DNA of 64,000 nucleotides from an uncultured Bacteroidales bacterium (GTDB lineage Bacteria > Bacteroidota > Bacteroidia > Bacteroidales > FEN-979), in assembly GCA_903959905.1 (NCBI GenBank), contig CAJBYO010000033.1, positions 62,001-126,000 on the forward strand, given 5' to 3'. Numbering within the stretch: the stretch's first letter is position 1; each line of letters starts with the position of its first letter. Positions 54,773 through 63,335 of this stretch are shown here, one piece after another. The notes beneath the pieces are model-generated. The model did no database searches and was not told where the DNA came from. It saw only the letters and a list, made by a program, of their open reading frames with translations. The position numbers and the translations under genes are program-made.

Positions 54773-55945
54773 ATGCGATTGCTTTTTATTTTACCTCGTG
54801 TTCCCTATCCAACTGAAAAGGGTGATAAGCTCAGGGCTTTTCACCAGATCAAACAGTTGTCAAAACATCACGAGATCATCCTTTGCGCCCTGAACGACGG
54901 CGATCTGCATGAAGATGCGATCCCTGTGCTGAAAAAATATGTGAAGGCGATCCATATCATACCCATTTCAAGGATATCCATCGGATTTAACCTGTTTAAA
55001 TCTTTGTTCTCCAAGAAACCGTTACAGGTGGGTTATTTTTATAATTCGTCCTCTTCCTCGAAAATCAACAGTCTGATTAAAGATTATAAACCTGATCATA
55101 TCTTCTGCCAGCTGATCCGTGTAGCGGAGTATGTCAAGGGTGTTGACATCCCAAAAACGCTTGATTATCAGGATGTATTTTCAAAAGGTGTTGAACGCAG
55201 GCTTGCAACAGCCCCCTTTTACCTGAAACCGTTCCTGAAAATTGAATACAACCGGTTACTGCGTTATGAACACGATGCATTTGAAGCCTTTGACAATAAA
55301 ATAATCATCTCTGCGCCCGACCGCGACCTCATCCCGCATCCCGACCGTGAAAAGATCGTAGTGGTGGCCAACGGAGTGGATACGGATTTTTTCAGCCCCC
55401 AGGGAACTGTAAAGGATTATGACCTGGTCTTCACCGGCAACATGGGATACCCGCCCAACATCAAAGCTGCAGAATACCTTGTTAATGAGATCCTGCCCAG
55501 GGTGCTGACCCAGAAACCCGCCCTGAGGCTGCTGATCGCCGGCGCCAGTCCACACCTGAGTGTGCTTGCCCTCAAATCGTCGCAGGTGGATGTGAGCGGA
55601 TGGGTGCCCGACATGCGCGAATGCTATGCCCGTGCCCGGGTTTTCATTGCCCCTATGCAGATCGGAACAGGGCTGCAGAACAAACTGCTTGAAGCGATGT
55701 CCATGAAGATCCCCTGCATCACCTCTCCCCTGGCTTTCCAGGCCCTTGGTGCCCGTGATGGTGAAGACATCCTTGTCGCCTCAACCCCTGAAGACTACGC
55801 ATCACACATCCTGATGCTGTTGAACAATCCCGGCAAAGCCGATCAAATAGCCCTCAATGGTTACAATTTCGTCCACCGGAATTTCAACTGGGAAACCGAA
55901 ACCGATAAGCTAAACACCCTAATAAACAAATCCAAAACTAAATAA
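54773..55945 (+). CDS. Glycosyltransferase, GT4 type
   Basis: A 390-residue GT-B enzyme. The N-terminal RLLFILPRVPYPTEKGDKLR resembles the group linked to sugar transfer in exopolysaccharide loci (TIGR03087-like). The donor domain has VFTGNMGYPPNIKAAEYLVN, LRLLIAGASPHLSVLAL and the donor motif FIAPMQIGTGLQNKLLEAMS. It follows the first glycosyltransferase on the same strand. The sugar and acceptor are not known. Confidence 0.88.
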   Translation: MRLLFILPRVPYPTEKGDKLRAFHQIKQLSKHHEIILCALNDGDLHEDAIPVLKKYVKAIHIIPISRISIGFNLFKSLFSKKPLQVGYFYNSSSSSKINSLIKDYKPDHIFCQLIRVAEYVKGVDIPKTLDYQDVFSKGVERRLATAPFYLKPFLKIEYNRLLRYEHDAFEAFDNKIIISAPDRDLIPHPDREKIVVVANGVDTDFFSPQGTVKDYDLVFTGNMGYPPNIKAAEYLVNEILPRVLTQKPALRLLIAGASPHLSVLALKSSQVDVSGWVPDMRECYARARVFIAPMQIGTGLQNKLLEAMSMKIPCITSPLAFQALGARDGEDILVASTPEDYASHILMLLNNPGKADQIALNGYNFVHRNFNWETETDKLNTLINKSKTK

Positions 55946-56012
55946 ACAGGAACAACCTCCAGTTAACCAAATTTCACCATTTTACCATTTCACCATTTCG
56001 CTATTTATTTTT

Positions 56013-57689
56013 ATGTCCGACGATAAAAAAATCATCTTTTCCATGGTGGGTGTCACCAAGACCTATCCGCCACAGAAACAAGTTCTGAAGAACATCTACC
56101 TCTCATTTTTCTATGGCGCCAAGATCGGCATCATTGGATTAAACGGTTCCGGTAAATCAACCCTGCTGAAAATCATTGCAGGCGTTGAAAAATCATTTCT
56201 CGGAGAGGTGGTCTTTTCTCCCGGTTACTCAGTCGGTTACCTCGAACAGGACCCTCAGTTTGACGACACCAAAACGGTGCGCCAGATTGTTGAAGAAGGC
56301 GCCGCGGAGGTGGTTAGCCTGCTGAAAGAATATGAAGAGGTCAACAACAAATTCGGCGACCCCCTGAGCGATGAAGAGATGGACAAACTCATCAAACGGC
56401 AGGGTGAACTCACCGAACTCCTTGACCAGCACGGAGCCTGGGACCTTGACAGCAAACTTGAGCGGGCCATGGACGCCCTGCGGTGCCCTGATCCGGATTC
56501 ATCGGTAAAAAACCTTTCCGGAGGTGAACGCCGACGTGTTGCCTTATGCCGACTGCTGCTGAAAGAACCTGACATTCTCCTGCTTGATGAGCCCACCAAC
56601 CACCTGGATGCGGAATCGGTTCAATGGCTTGAACTGCACCTGCAGCAATACAAAGGTACGGTGATCGCCATCACGCACGACCGGTATTTCCTTGACAACG
56701 TGGCTGGCTGGATCCTTGAACTTGACCGTGGTGAAGGCATTCCATGGCAGGGCAATTACACATCCTGGCTGGAGCAGAAATCAAACCGCCTTGCCATGGA
56801 GGAGAAGACCGAAAGCAAACGCCGCAAGACCCTTGAACGGGAACTCGACTGGGTTCGGATGTCGCCCAAAGCCAGGCAGGCCAAAGGAAAGGCACGTTTG
56901 AATGCCTACGAAAAGATGATGAGCGAGGATGTAAGGGAAAAGGAAGAACGGCTTGAACTGTACATCCCGAACGGTCCCAGGCTCGGAACCATGGTAATTG
57001 AAGCCATTGATGTGGCTAAATCATTTGGCGACAAACTGCTTTTTGAAGGATTGAATTTTTCACTGCCACCCGCAGGAATTGTCGGGATCATCGGACCGAA
57101 CGGTGCCGGGAAAACGACCCTCTTCAGGATGATCATGGGCATGGAAACCTCAGATGCCGGCTCATTCAAGGTTGGTGAAACCGTAAAGCTGGGTTATGTC
57201 GATCAGAGCCATACCTCCATCGACCCCGAAAAAACCGTTTTCCAGGTGATCTCAGGCGGGGCGGAAAACATGCAGATCGGCGGCCGGACCATGAGTGCCA
57301 GGGCCTATGTGGCACGATTCAACTTCAGCGGTGCCGACCAGGAAAAGAAATGCGGAGTGCTCTCCGGTGGTGAGCGAAACCGCCTGCACCTGGCCCTTAC
57401 CCTGAAAGAGGAAGCAAACGTACTGCTGCTTGATGAACCTACCAATGATATTGATGTGAACACCCTCCGCGCCCTGGAGGAGGGGTTGGAGAACTTCGCC
57501 GGCTGCGCGGTGATCATCTCCCACGACCGCTGGTTCCTTGACCGTATCGCCACCCATATCCTTGCATTTGAAGGCGATTCGCAGATGTATTTCTTTGAGG
57601 GTTCCTATTCCGATTACGAAGAGAACAAGAAAAAGCGCCTGGGCGATGATGGCCCGCACCGGATCAAATATAAAAAATTGAAGGGTTAA
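56013..57689 (+). CDS. ettA: Energy-dependent translational throttle protein EttA
   Basis: A 558-residue ABC-F ATPase that binds the ribosomal E site. Two ATPase domains are present: Walker A GLNGSGKST near 49 and GPNGAGKTT near 362; signatures LSGGERRRVALCR and LSGGERNRLHLAL; Walker B LLLDEPTNHLDAES and LLLDEPTNDIDV. The arm insertion typical of EttA lies in the first domain (about 95-140), and the linker carries RELDWVRMSPKARQAKGKAR. The start VGVTKTYPPQKQVLKNI and the length are those of EttA rather than Uup. Confidence 0.94.
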   Translation: MSDDKKIIFSMVGVTKTYPPQKQVLKNIYLSFFYGAKIGIIGLNGSGKSTLLKIIAGVEKSFLGEVVFSPGYSVGYLEQDPQFDDTKTVRQIVEEGAAEVVSLLKEYEEVNNKFGDPLSDEEMDKLIKRQGELTELLDQHGAWDLDSKLERAMDALRCPDPDSSVKNLSGGERRRVALCRLLLKEPDILLLDEPTNHLDAESVQWLELHLQQYKGTVIAITHDRYFLDNVAGWILELDRGEGIPWQGNYTSWLEQKSNRLAMEEKTESKRRKTLERELDWVRMSPKARQAKGKARLNAYEKMMSEDVREKEERLELYIPNGPRLGTMVIEAIDVAKSFGDKLLFEGLNFSLPPAGIVGIIGPNGAGKTTLFRMIMGMETSDAGSFKVGETVKLGYVDQSHTSIDPEKTVFQVISGGAENMQIGGRTMSARAYVARFNFSGADQEKKCGVLSGGERNRLHLALTLKEEANVLLLDEPTNDIDVNTLRALEEGLENFAGCAVIISHDRWFLDRIATHILAFEGDSQMYFFEGSYSDYEENKKKRLGDDGPHRIKYKKLKG

Positions 57690-57790
57690 ACTCATTACTG
57701 AAGCATTCAAAGTAAATTTTCTGATGGAGCGCAATCGTTCCAGTTAGGTAAAAAGAACTTTTCCAATGCTTTTTGAAAAACCTGATTCTA

Positions 57791-57916
57791 TTTAAACCAC
57801 AAAGGCGCACGAAGTACACACAAAGGCGCGAAGGAATTCTCCTGTGAACAGACTTTCATGTGCCATTGTGCATCCTTTGACGCCTTTGTGTGTACTTCGT
57901 GCGCCTTTATGGTTTA
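57791..57916. repeat. Near-perfect long hairpin of CAAAGGCGC units
   Basis: The left arm 57791-57834 (TTTAAACCACAAAGGCGCAC, GAAGTACACACAAAGGCGCG) and the right arm 57873-57916 (the inverse with about two to three differences) are each about 44 bases. About 38 unique bases lie between. It fills most of the ettA-wbuC spacer. Confidence 0.92.
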
Positions 57917-57979
57917 TTTTTAAATTGAATATGCGTTTTTTAAGCAAATAAAAAGTAAACACATCAACAGCAAGTTATC

Positions 57980-58456
57980 ATGATAAAAATTGACACCGGG
58001 TTGCTTGATAAAACCTCGGCGAAAACGGTGACCTCCCCGCGCCGCAGGATGAACCACAACTTTCATGCAGCGTATACCGACACGCTTCAGCGCATGCTCA
58101 ATGCCATGGAACCCCTGTCTTATATCCAGCCTCACAAACATGAGGATCCGGACAAGGTGGAAGTCTTTTTTTCACTGCGCGGCAGGATCCTGGTTGTTGA
58201 ATTTGATGAGCAGGGGAAAATTACCGACCACATCGTACTTGACCCGTTAGCGGGAAACTTTGGCGCGGAAATCCCTGCCCGGACGTTCCATACCATTGTC
58301 GCCCTTGATCCGGGAACTGTTGCCTACGAAGTAAAGGATGGCCCCTATTCACCCATTGACGACAAAAACTTTGCTTCCTGGGCTCCGAAAGAAGGCGCTG
58401 AGGATGCGAAGAAATACCTGGAAAACCTGCTGGCTGAAATTGGAATAACAGCGTAA
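57980..58456 (+). CDS. WbuC-family cupin metalloprotein
   Basis: A 158-residue single cupin. The metal-binding HKHEDPDKVEVFFSLRG holds the first cupin motif and the second lies in the region of PARTFHTIVALDPGTVAYEV. The start IKIDTGLLDKTSAKTVTSPR and the RMNHNFHAAYTD segment are typical of WbuC proteins, which often sit beside O-antigen genes. The reaction is unknown. It fits the nearby glycosyltransferases. Confidence 0.85.
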   Translation: MIKIDTGLLDKTSAKTVTSPRRRMNHNFHAAYTDTLQRMLNAMEPLSYIQPHKHEDPDKVEVFFSLRGRILVVEFDEQGKITDHIVLDPLAGNFGAEIPARTFHTIVALDPGTVAYEVKDGPYSPIDDKNFASWAPKEGAEDAKKYLENLLAEIGITA

Positions 58457-58480
58457 TTCTTATTAATCTGCGGCAATTGT

Positions 58481-58488
58481 TTATATTT
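58481..58488 (+). promoter_or_regulatory. Candidate -7 box for hisS
   Basis: TATATTTG matches TAnnTTTG and lies 16 bases before the likely GTG start at 58505, which would leave a very short leader. No obvious -33 box. Confidence 0.45.
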
Positions 58489-58504
58489 GCACAAACAGAT
58501 CAAA

Positions 58505-59881
58505 GTGGCCGCCCAGAAACCCTCCATCCCGAAAGGAACACGTGATTTTTCACCGCTTGAAATGGTCAGGCGCAATTATATATTTGACACGATCAGGCAG
58601 GTATTCCAGGTATTCGGATACCAGCCCATTGAAACACCCGCCATGGAGAACCTCTCCACCCTCATGGGTAAATATGGCGAGGAAGGAGACAAACTCCTGT
58701 TTAAGATTCTCAACTCCGGTAATTATCTCGACGGGCTCCCCGAAGCTGAATCAGGCATGCGGGATGCTGCGTCACGGATACAATATCTCACCAAACACAT
58801 TGCTGAGAAAGGTTTGAGGTACGACCTCACCGTTCCATTCGCCAGGTTTGTGGTTCAACACCAGAATGAACTGATTTTCCCGTTTAAACGATACCAGATC
58901 CAGCCTGTATGGCGAGCCGACCGCCCGCAGAAAGGCCGTTACCGTGAATTCTTTCAGTGCGACGTTGATGTGATCGGAAGCAACTCCCTTTTAAATGAAG
59001 TGGAGCTCACCCAGATTATAGATGCCGTATTCACAAAATTGGGCATCAATGTACTGATCCGGATGAACAACCGGAAAGTGCTGGCCGGAATTGCAGAAGC
59101 CATCGGTGCACCCGAAAGGCTAACCGACATCACGGTGGCCATGGACAAGCTGGATAAGATCAGCCTGGAACTGGTGAATGAAGAGCTGATCCAGCGCGGC
59201 GTCACCTATGAAGCTGTTCAGAAACTGCAACCAATCCTTAACCTGGAAGGCAAGATCAAACTGAAATTTGACACCCTGACCGATTTTTTCAAGGATTCTG
59301 AAACAGGACGGAAAGGACTTGAGGAGATGCGCACGGTGCTGCAACACATGAAAAATATCGGCCTTCACAATAAATTTGATTTTGACATCAAACTTGCCAG
59401 GGGGCTCAGCTACTATACCGGAACCATCCTTGAGGTTAAAGCGCAGGACGTATCCATGGGAAGCATTTGCGGTGGCGGCAGATATGACGATCTCACTGGG
59501 ATATTCGGTTTGCCGGGCATGTCGGGTGTGGGCATCTCTTTCGGAGCCGACCGGATCTGTGACGTCATGAACGAAAGCAAACTATTCCCCGAAGAGATAC
59601 AAGCATCCACAAAGGCTATGTTTGTAAATTTCGGAACAGATGAAGAAAAACACTGCCTTAAACTGCTAGCAGGGTTACGACAGGCTGGAATCCCTTCGGA
59701 ACTTTACCCCGATTCCGCCAAACTCAAAAAGCAGATGGAATATGCAAACCGCAAGAATATCCCCTATGTTATCCTTGTCGGGAAAGATGAAATTGATACT
59801 GGTAAACTGATGTTGAAAGACATGCGCAGCGGGGAGCAAAAACTTTGTACCCCGGATGAAGTAATTAATATACTGTCATGA
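58505..59881 (+). CDS. hisS: Histidyl-tRNA synthetase
   Basis: A 458-residue class II synthetase. The start [16 protein letters not shown] is the conserved N-terminus, motif 2 includes [20 protein letters not shown] and [10 protein letters not shown], the histidine loop [10 protein letters not shown] is intact, and motif 3 is [12 protein letters not shown] HisRS anticodon domain follows from about residue 365. No ATG precedes the conserved start. The GTG at 58505 fits best, with a TTG at 58487 as alternative. Confidence 0.94.
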   Translation: MAAQKPSIPKGTRDFSPLEMVRRNYIFDTIRQVFQVFGYQPIETPAMENLSTLMGKYGEEGDKLLFKILNSGNYLDGLPEAESGMRDAASRIQYLTKHIAEKGLRYDLTVPFARFVVQHQNELIFPFKRYQIQPVWRADRPQKGRYREFFQCDVDVIGSNSLLNEVELTQIIDAVFTKLGINVLIRMNNRKVLAGIAEAIGAPERLTDITVAMDKLDKISLELVNEELIQRGVTYEAVQKLQPILNLEGKIKLKFDTLTDFFKDSETGRKGLEEMRTVLQHMKNIGLHNKFDFDIKLARGLSYYTGTILEVKAQDVSMGSICGGGRYDDLTGIFGLPGMSGVGISFGADRICDVMNESKLFPEEIQASTKAMFVNFGTDEEKHCLKLLAGLRQAGIPSELYPDSAKLKKQMEYANRKNIPYVILVGKDEIDTGKLMLKDMRSGEQKLCTPDEVINILS

Positions 59882-59956
59882 TCAGAAAGAAAGTAAAAAG
59901 AACCTGGGCCACTGCCATTTTAAGCCCCCGGAGCATGATTATCGGTGCGGAGTAGC

Positions 59957-60062
59957 GACTTGCCACGGCAAGTCGTCCGCTGTGCGTCTGCCACACGTCC
60001 GCAGGACGTTTGACGCCATCGGCGATGGGATGGCATTAAATCGGCCATGCCATGGCATGGCC
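59957..60062. repeat. Cluster of four REP-like palindromes
   Basis: Four palindromes in 106 bases: GACTTGCC-AC-GGCAAGTC (59957-59974), ACGTCC-GCA-GGACGT (59995-60009), CCATC-GGC-GATGG (60016-60028) and a perfect 20-base GGCCATGCCA/TGGCATGGCC (60043-60062). They resemble REP clusters in build but differ in sequence from the ones beside the 13299 transposase. Confidence 0.85.
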
Positions 60063-60113
60063 CTACAGCCAACCACATTAACAATATACCCATTCATGCT
60101 AAAAAACTGACCA

Positions 60114-61637
60114 ATGACATTAATCATAAAAGGCGCGGGATTAACCATAGAGGACGTCGTCCGGGTGGCCCGCCACAATGAAAAAGTTGAACTTGATAAA
60201 AGTGCCATCGAACGGATCCACAAATGCCGGGCGATGCTTGAGCGGAAGATCCAGGCACATGAGATCATGTATGGCGTTAACACCGGTATCGGGGAGTTTT
60301 CCGAAATGGTGCTGAATGACGACCAGGTAAAAGATTTCCAGAAATACCTTATCTACAACCATGCTGCCGGTATCGGCGACCCGATGCCCATCGACTGGGT
60401 TCGCGGCGCCATGCTCGGGCGCATCAACGTACATGCCCATGGCAATTCAGGCTCACGCCTGGAAATTACCCAAACCCTGGTTGACATGCTGAACAAAGGT
60501 GTCACCCCGATGGTTTGCCAGAAAGGATCAGTTGGGGCATGCGGCGACCTTGCCCCGATGTCGCAGATCGCCCTGCTGATGATGGGCGAAGGCGAGGCAT
60601 ATTACGAAGGAAAACTCATGTCGGGCAAGGAAGCGCTTGACGCCGCTGAGATTCCGGTTCCGGGATTACAGGCCCGCGACGGACTTGCCACCATCAACGG
60701 CTCCAATGTACTCACTGCCATGAGCGCCTTGTTCCTGTTTGACGCCAACAACTGGATGAAACAGGCAGAAATCGCTGCATCCATGTCACTGGAAGCCATG
60801 AAGGCCAACATGAAACCTTACAGCCCTAAACTTCATGAGATACGCGGATTCAAGGGAGCTGTCAGAAGCGCAGCTGCCATTTTGAAATGCGTGACAGGCG
60901 GCGACCTGGCTGAAGGGACAGTGAAATGCAAGGTTCAGGATGCCTATTCCATGCGTTCTACCCCGCAGGTGATCGGTGCTGCCCACGATGCACTGGCCTA
61001 TGCCCGTTCGCAGGTGGAAATCGAACTGAACGGCGTTGGCGACAACCCCATCTTCTTCCCCGAGGAAAACCTCCAGCTTTCAGGCGCCAATTTCCAGGGT
61101 TCCCCGGTTTCCGTGCCGATGGATATGGCCGGGTATGTGGTGACCATGGTGAGTGTAATGAGCGAACGAAGAATGAACAGGCTGAACAATCCCGCACTGA
61201 GCGTCGGACTTCCTGCTTTTCTAACCAAGGGAGCAGGCATGTTTAGCGGATTGATGTTAAGCCAGTACACTGCCGACATGCAGATCGTTGAACAAAGAAT
61301 CCTCTCTGCCCCTGCGTCCATTCAATCTATTCCGGCTGCCGCCGACCAGGAAGATTTTGTTTCCATGGGCATGAACACTGCATTGAAAAATTTCCAGATC
61401 CTCGACAATGCCTACGGAATTTTAGGCATTGAGCTGATGGCGGCTGCACAGGCACTGGATTTCAGGGAGTACAAATTCGGCACAGGCGTATCAAAAGCCA
61501 AGGAAGTTATCAGAAAGTATGTTGATTTCCTGGAAGTTGACCGGCCACTTTACACCGATCACAATGCCATGAAAGCACTTGTTAAATCATGTGAGATCCT
61601 GCATGAAGTAGAAAAAACAGTAGGATCATTGGAGTAG
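60114..61637 (+). CDS. Histidine ammonia-lyase-like enzyme with Ala-Cys-Gly MIO triad
   Basis: A 507-residue MIO-type lyase. The alignment is gap-free with Pseudomonas HAL numbering at the sites I can place: Tyr53 (IMYGVNTGIG), His83 (IYNHAAGIG) and the triad at 142-144 (GSVGACGDLAP). His83 marks histidine rather than tyrosine or phenylalanine specificity. The triad reads Ala-Cys-Gly, not Ala-Ser-Gly. A Cys substitution in a bacterial HAL is reported to retain activity, so the enzyme may be functional. The rest (GDNPIFFPEEN, QEDFVSMGMN, later EYKFGTGV) is conserved. No hutU, hutI or hutG lies near, so a role outside standard histidine breakdown remains open. Confidence 0.85.
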   Translation: MTLIIKGAGLTIEDVVRVARHNEKVELDKSAIERIHKCRAMLERKIQAHEIMYGVNTGIGEFSEMVLNDDQVKDFQKYLIYNHAAGIGDPMPIDWVRGAMLGRINVHAHGNSGSRLEITQTLVDMLNKGVTPMVCQKGSVGACGDLAPMSQIALLMMGEGEAYYEGKLMSGKEALDAAEIPVPGLQARDGLATINGSNVLTAMSALFLFDANNWMKQAEIAASMSLEAMKANMKPYSPKLHEIRGFKGAVRSAAAILKCVTGGDLAEGTVKCKVQDAYSMRSTPQVIGAAHDALAYARSQVEIELNGVGDNPIFFPEENLQLSGANFQGSPVSVPMDMAGYVVTMVSVMSERRMNRLNNPALSVGLPAFLTKGAGMFSGLMLSQYTADMQIVEQRILSAPASIQSIPAAADQEDFVSMGMNTALKNFQILDNAYGILGIELMAAAQALDFREYKFGTGVSKAKEVIRKYVDFLEVDRPLYTDHNAMKALVKSCEILHEVEKTVGSLE

Positions 61638-61642
61638 AATGA

Positions 61643-61770
61643 TTTCTCGCAGATTTTCGCAGATTACATCGCAGATTTGAGCAGATTAATATTGAAAACA
61701 AGAATGATTAATAAAATAAACCCATAATCTGCCTTAATCTGCGCTTTAATCTGCGAAAATCTGCGAAAAA
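61643..61770. repeat. GCAGATT hairpin element, copy 4
   Basis: The left arm 61643-61690 (CTCGCAGATTTTCGCAGATTAC, GCAGATTTGAGCAGATTAA) and the right arm 61724-61770 (ATAATCTGCC..., CTTTAATCTGCGAAAATCTGCG) pair. About 33 unique bases lie in the loop. It fills the spacer between the lyase and the first small membrane-protein gene. Confidence 0.9.
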
Positions 61771-61803
61771 TATTTTTTTTAACATTCACCTAAAACCTGA
61801 GTT

Positions 61804-62199
61804 ATGGAATTCACCGACAGCATCCCGTTCTGGCCCATCCTGGTGGCCATTATCGTACCCCTGATCATTTTTGCCATCATGGTTTCCGTGGTTGAAATTG
61901 TTGGCGCCTGGTTCATGTTCGAAAAAGCCGGTGAACCCGGATGGGCAGCCATCATCCCGATTTATAACTACCTCATCGCCATAAAAATAGCCGGGAAACA
62001 ATGGTGGTATATCCTACTGATGCTCATCCCGGTTGTGAACCTTATCATCTATATCATGATCCTGAACGGACTGGCAAAGAACTTTGGGAAAGGAACCGGT
62101 TTCACCCTGGGCCTTTTCTTCTTCAGGTTTATCTTCATCCCGATCCTCGGATTTGATAATTCTGTGTATACCGGTGACAAATCTAATTTTGACGCATAA
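61804..62199 (+). CDS. DUF5684-like membrane protein
   Basis: A 131-residue protein with three to four hydrophobic helices. The short conserved stretch WFMFEKAGEPGWAAIIPIYN is the signature of DUF5684, found near signal-peptidase-like genes in many bacteria but with no known function. The gene begins a run of three genes with gaps of three and two bases. Confidence 0.85.
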   Translation: MEFTDSIPFWPILVAIIVPLIIFAIMVSVVEIVGAWFMFEKAGEPGWAAIIPIYNYLIAIKIAGKQWWYILLMLIPVVNLIIYIMILNGLAKNFGKGTGFTLGLFFFRFIFIPILGFDNSVYTGDKSNFDA

Positions 62200-62202
62200 A
62201 CA

Positions 62203-62643
62203 ATGGAAGAACTTACTCCCCCGTCCGGGCCTGAAACCACTGTCAAAAGGCCAAACCTTCTGACGGTATTATGTATCCTGACCTTTATCGGCAGCGGGAT
62301 GAACCTGTTCTCCAGTTTTGTCATTGCCGCATTTTATGATATTTTTGTTGAGATCACCAAAGATTTCTCAACGAGGTTCAACATTCCCGGGATGGACCTT
62401 CTTCTTGAAATGAAACCGGTATATTTCCTGGTTTCCGGCATATGCTATGTTGGTTCGCTGGCAGGTGCCATCCTGATGATGCAATTGAAGAAAATCGGGT
62501 TTCATGTCTATACTGTTTTCCAGATCCTCCTGATCCTCATCCCCATGTACTTTATGCACATAGCCAACCCCGGATTTCCCGAACTACTCTTTGCCGGGAT
62601 TTTCGTATTCCTTTACAGCATGAACTTGAAATTTATGTCGTAG
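62203..62643 (+). CDS. Small four-helix membrane protein
   Basis: A 146-residue protein with a polar N-terminus (about 20 residues), then helices near residues 22-45, 70-92, 98-116 and 122-142. The block KRPNLLTVLCILTFIGSGMN and LAGAILMMQLKKIGFHVY recur, with changes, in the next gene, so the two are divergent paralogues. I recognise no family with a known role. Confidence 0.8.
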   Translation: MEELTPPSGPETTVKRPNLLTVLCILTFIGSGMNLFSSFVIAAFYDIFVEITKDFSTRFNIPGMDLLLEMKPVYFLVSGICYVGSLAGAILMMQLKKIGFHVYTVFQILLILIPMYFMHIANPGFPELLFAGIFVFLYSMNLKFMS

Positions 62644-62645
62644 CC

Positions 62646-63071
62646 ATGACTGAAGAAAACAAACCGGAAGAGGTCAGTAAAACCACAGTGGTCAAATCAA
62701 GACCCTTTTTGCTCTCTGTTTTATCTGTTTTTTCGCTGGTTTATTTCGGCATTCTTGCCCTGTTATTTTTAGCCGGGCTTTTTAAAACTGCCTTGATAAC
62801 CCGTGTGATGAATCAATACCTGCCAACAGGGGAATACACAACCGGACAAGTAACCCTGATTTTCGGCTCCGCATTTATTCTGCACGGACTGGCGTTTGCC
62901 GGAATACTGATGATGTGGAGGCTCAGCAAAAAAGGCTACTACATACTGGGAATCGCCTGCCTGATTATTGGCGCATTGCAACTAATGAATCCCGCCTCGG
63001 CTGTTTCTGCAACGGCCATTTACATCGCCATCACCTTCCTTTTTGGCCTGTTCTACACCCGCCTGAACTGA
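62646..63071 (+). CDS. Small four-helix membrane protein, paralogue
   Basis: A 141-residue protein with the same layout as its upstream neighbour: polar N-terminus, SRPFLLSVLSVFSLVYFGIL, then AFAGILMMWRLSKKGYYILG and a final helix. The ATG at 62646 is used; the longer frame from 62442 runs inside the previous gene. No function can be given. Confidence 0.8.
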   Translation: MTEENKPEEVSKTTVVKSRPFLLSVLSVFSLVYFGILALLFLAGLFKTALITRVMNQYLPTGEYTTGQVTLIFGSAFILHGLAFAGILMMWRLSKKGYYILGIACLIIGALQLMNPASAVSATAIYIAITFLFGLFYTRLN

Positions 63072-63184
63072 TTTTGAATCAAATATGAAGAGTCCTGGTG
63101 TTGTACCCGCCAGTCCATAACATATTATTGGTATGGCAAGGTTAAAAAGCTGTTAAAAAATAATTAATAAATTGTTAAATTCGT

Positions 63185-63216
63185 TTTGTTTTCAATGAAA
63201 GGAATGCTTAAACTTG
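63185..63216 (+). promoter_or_regulatory. Candidate promoter for the SusC-type gene
   Basis: TTTG at 63185-63188, 20 bases, then TAAACTTG at 63209-63216, one mismatch from TAnnTTTG. The leader to the start codon at 63336 is about 110 bases, which is long for the window and typical of regulated Sus-type genes. Confidence 0.5.
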
Positions 63217-63335
63217 CACGTTATTGCAGTTTTATTGAAAGTACCTGTCACCACTGATTGAAGAGAGATTACCTGAACAATGAATTTTTATTATCTATTC
63301 ACTATTCACACATTTACTAACAAAAATCAAACTGT

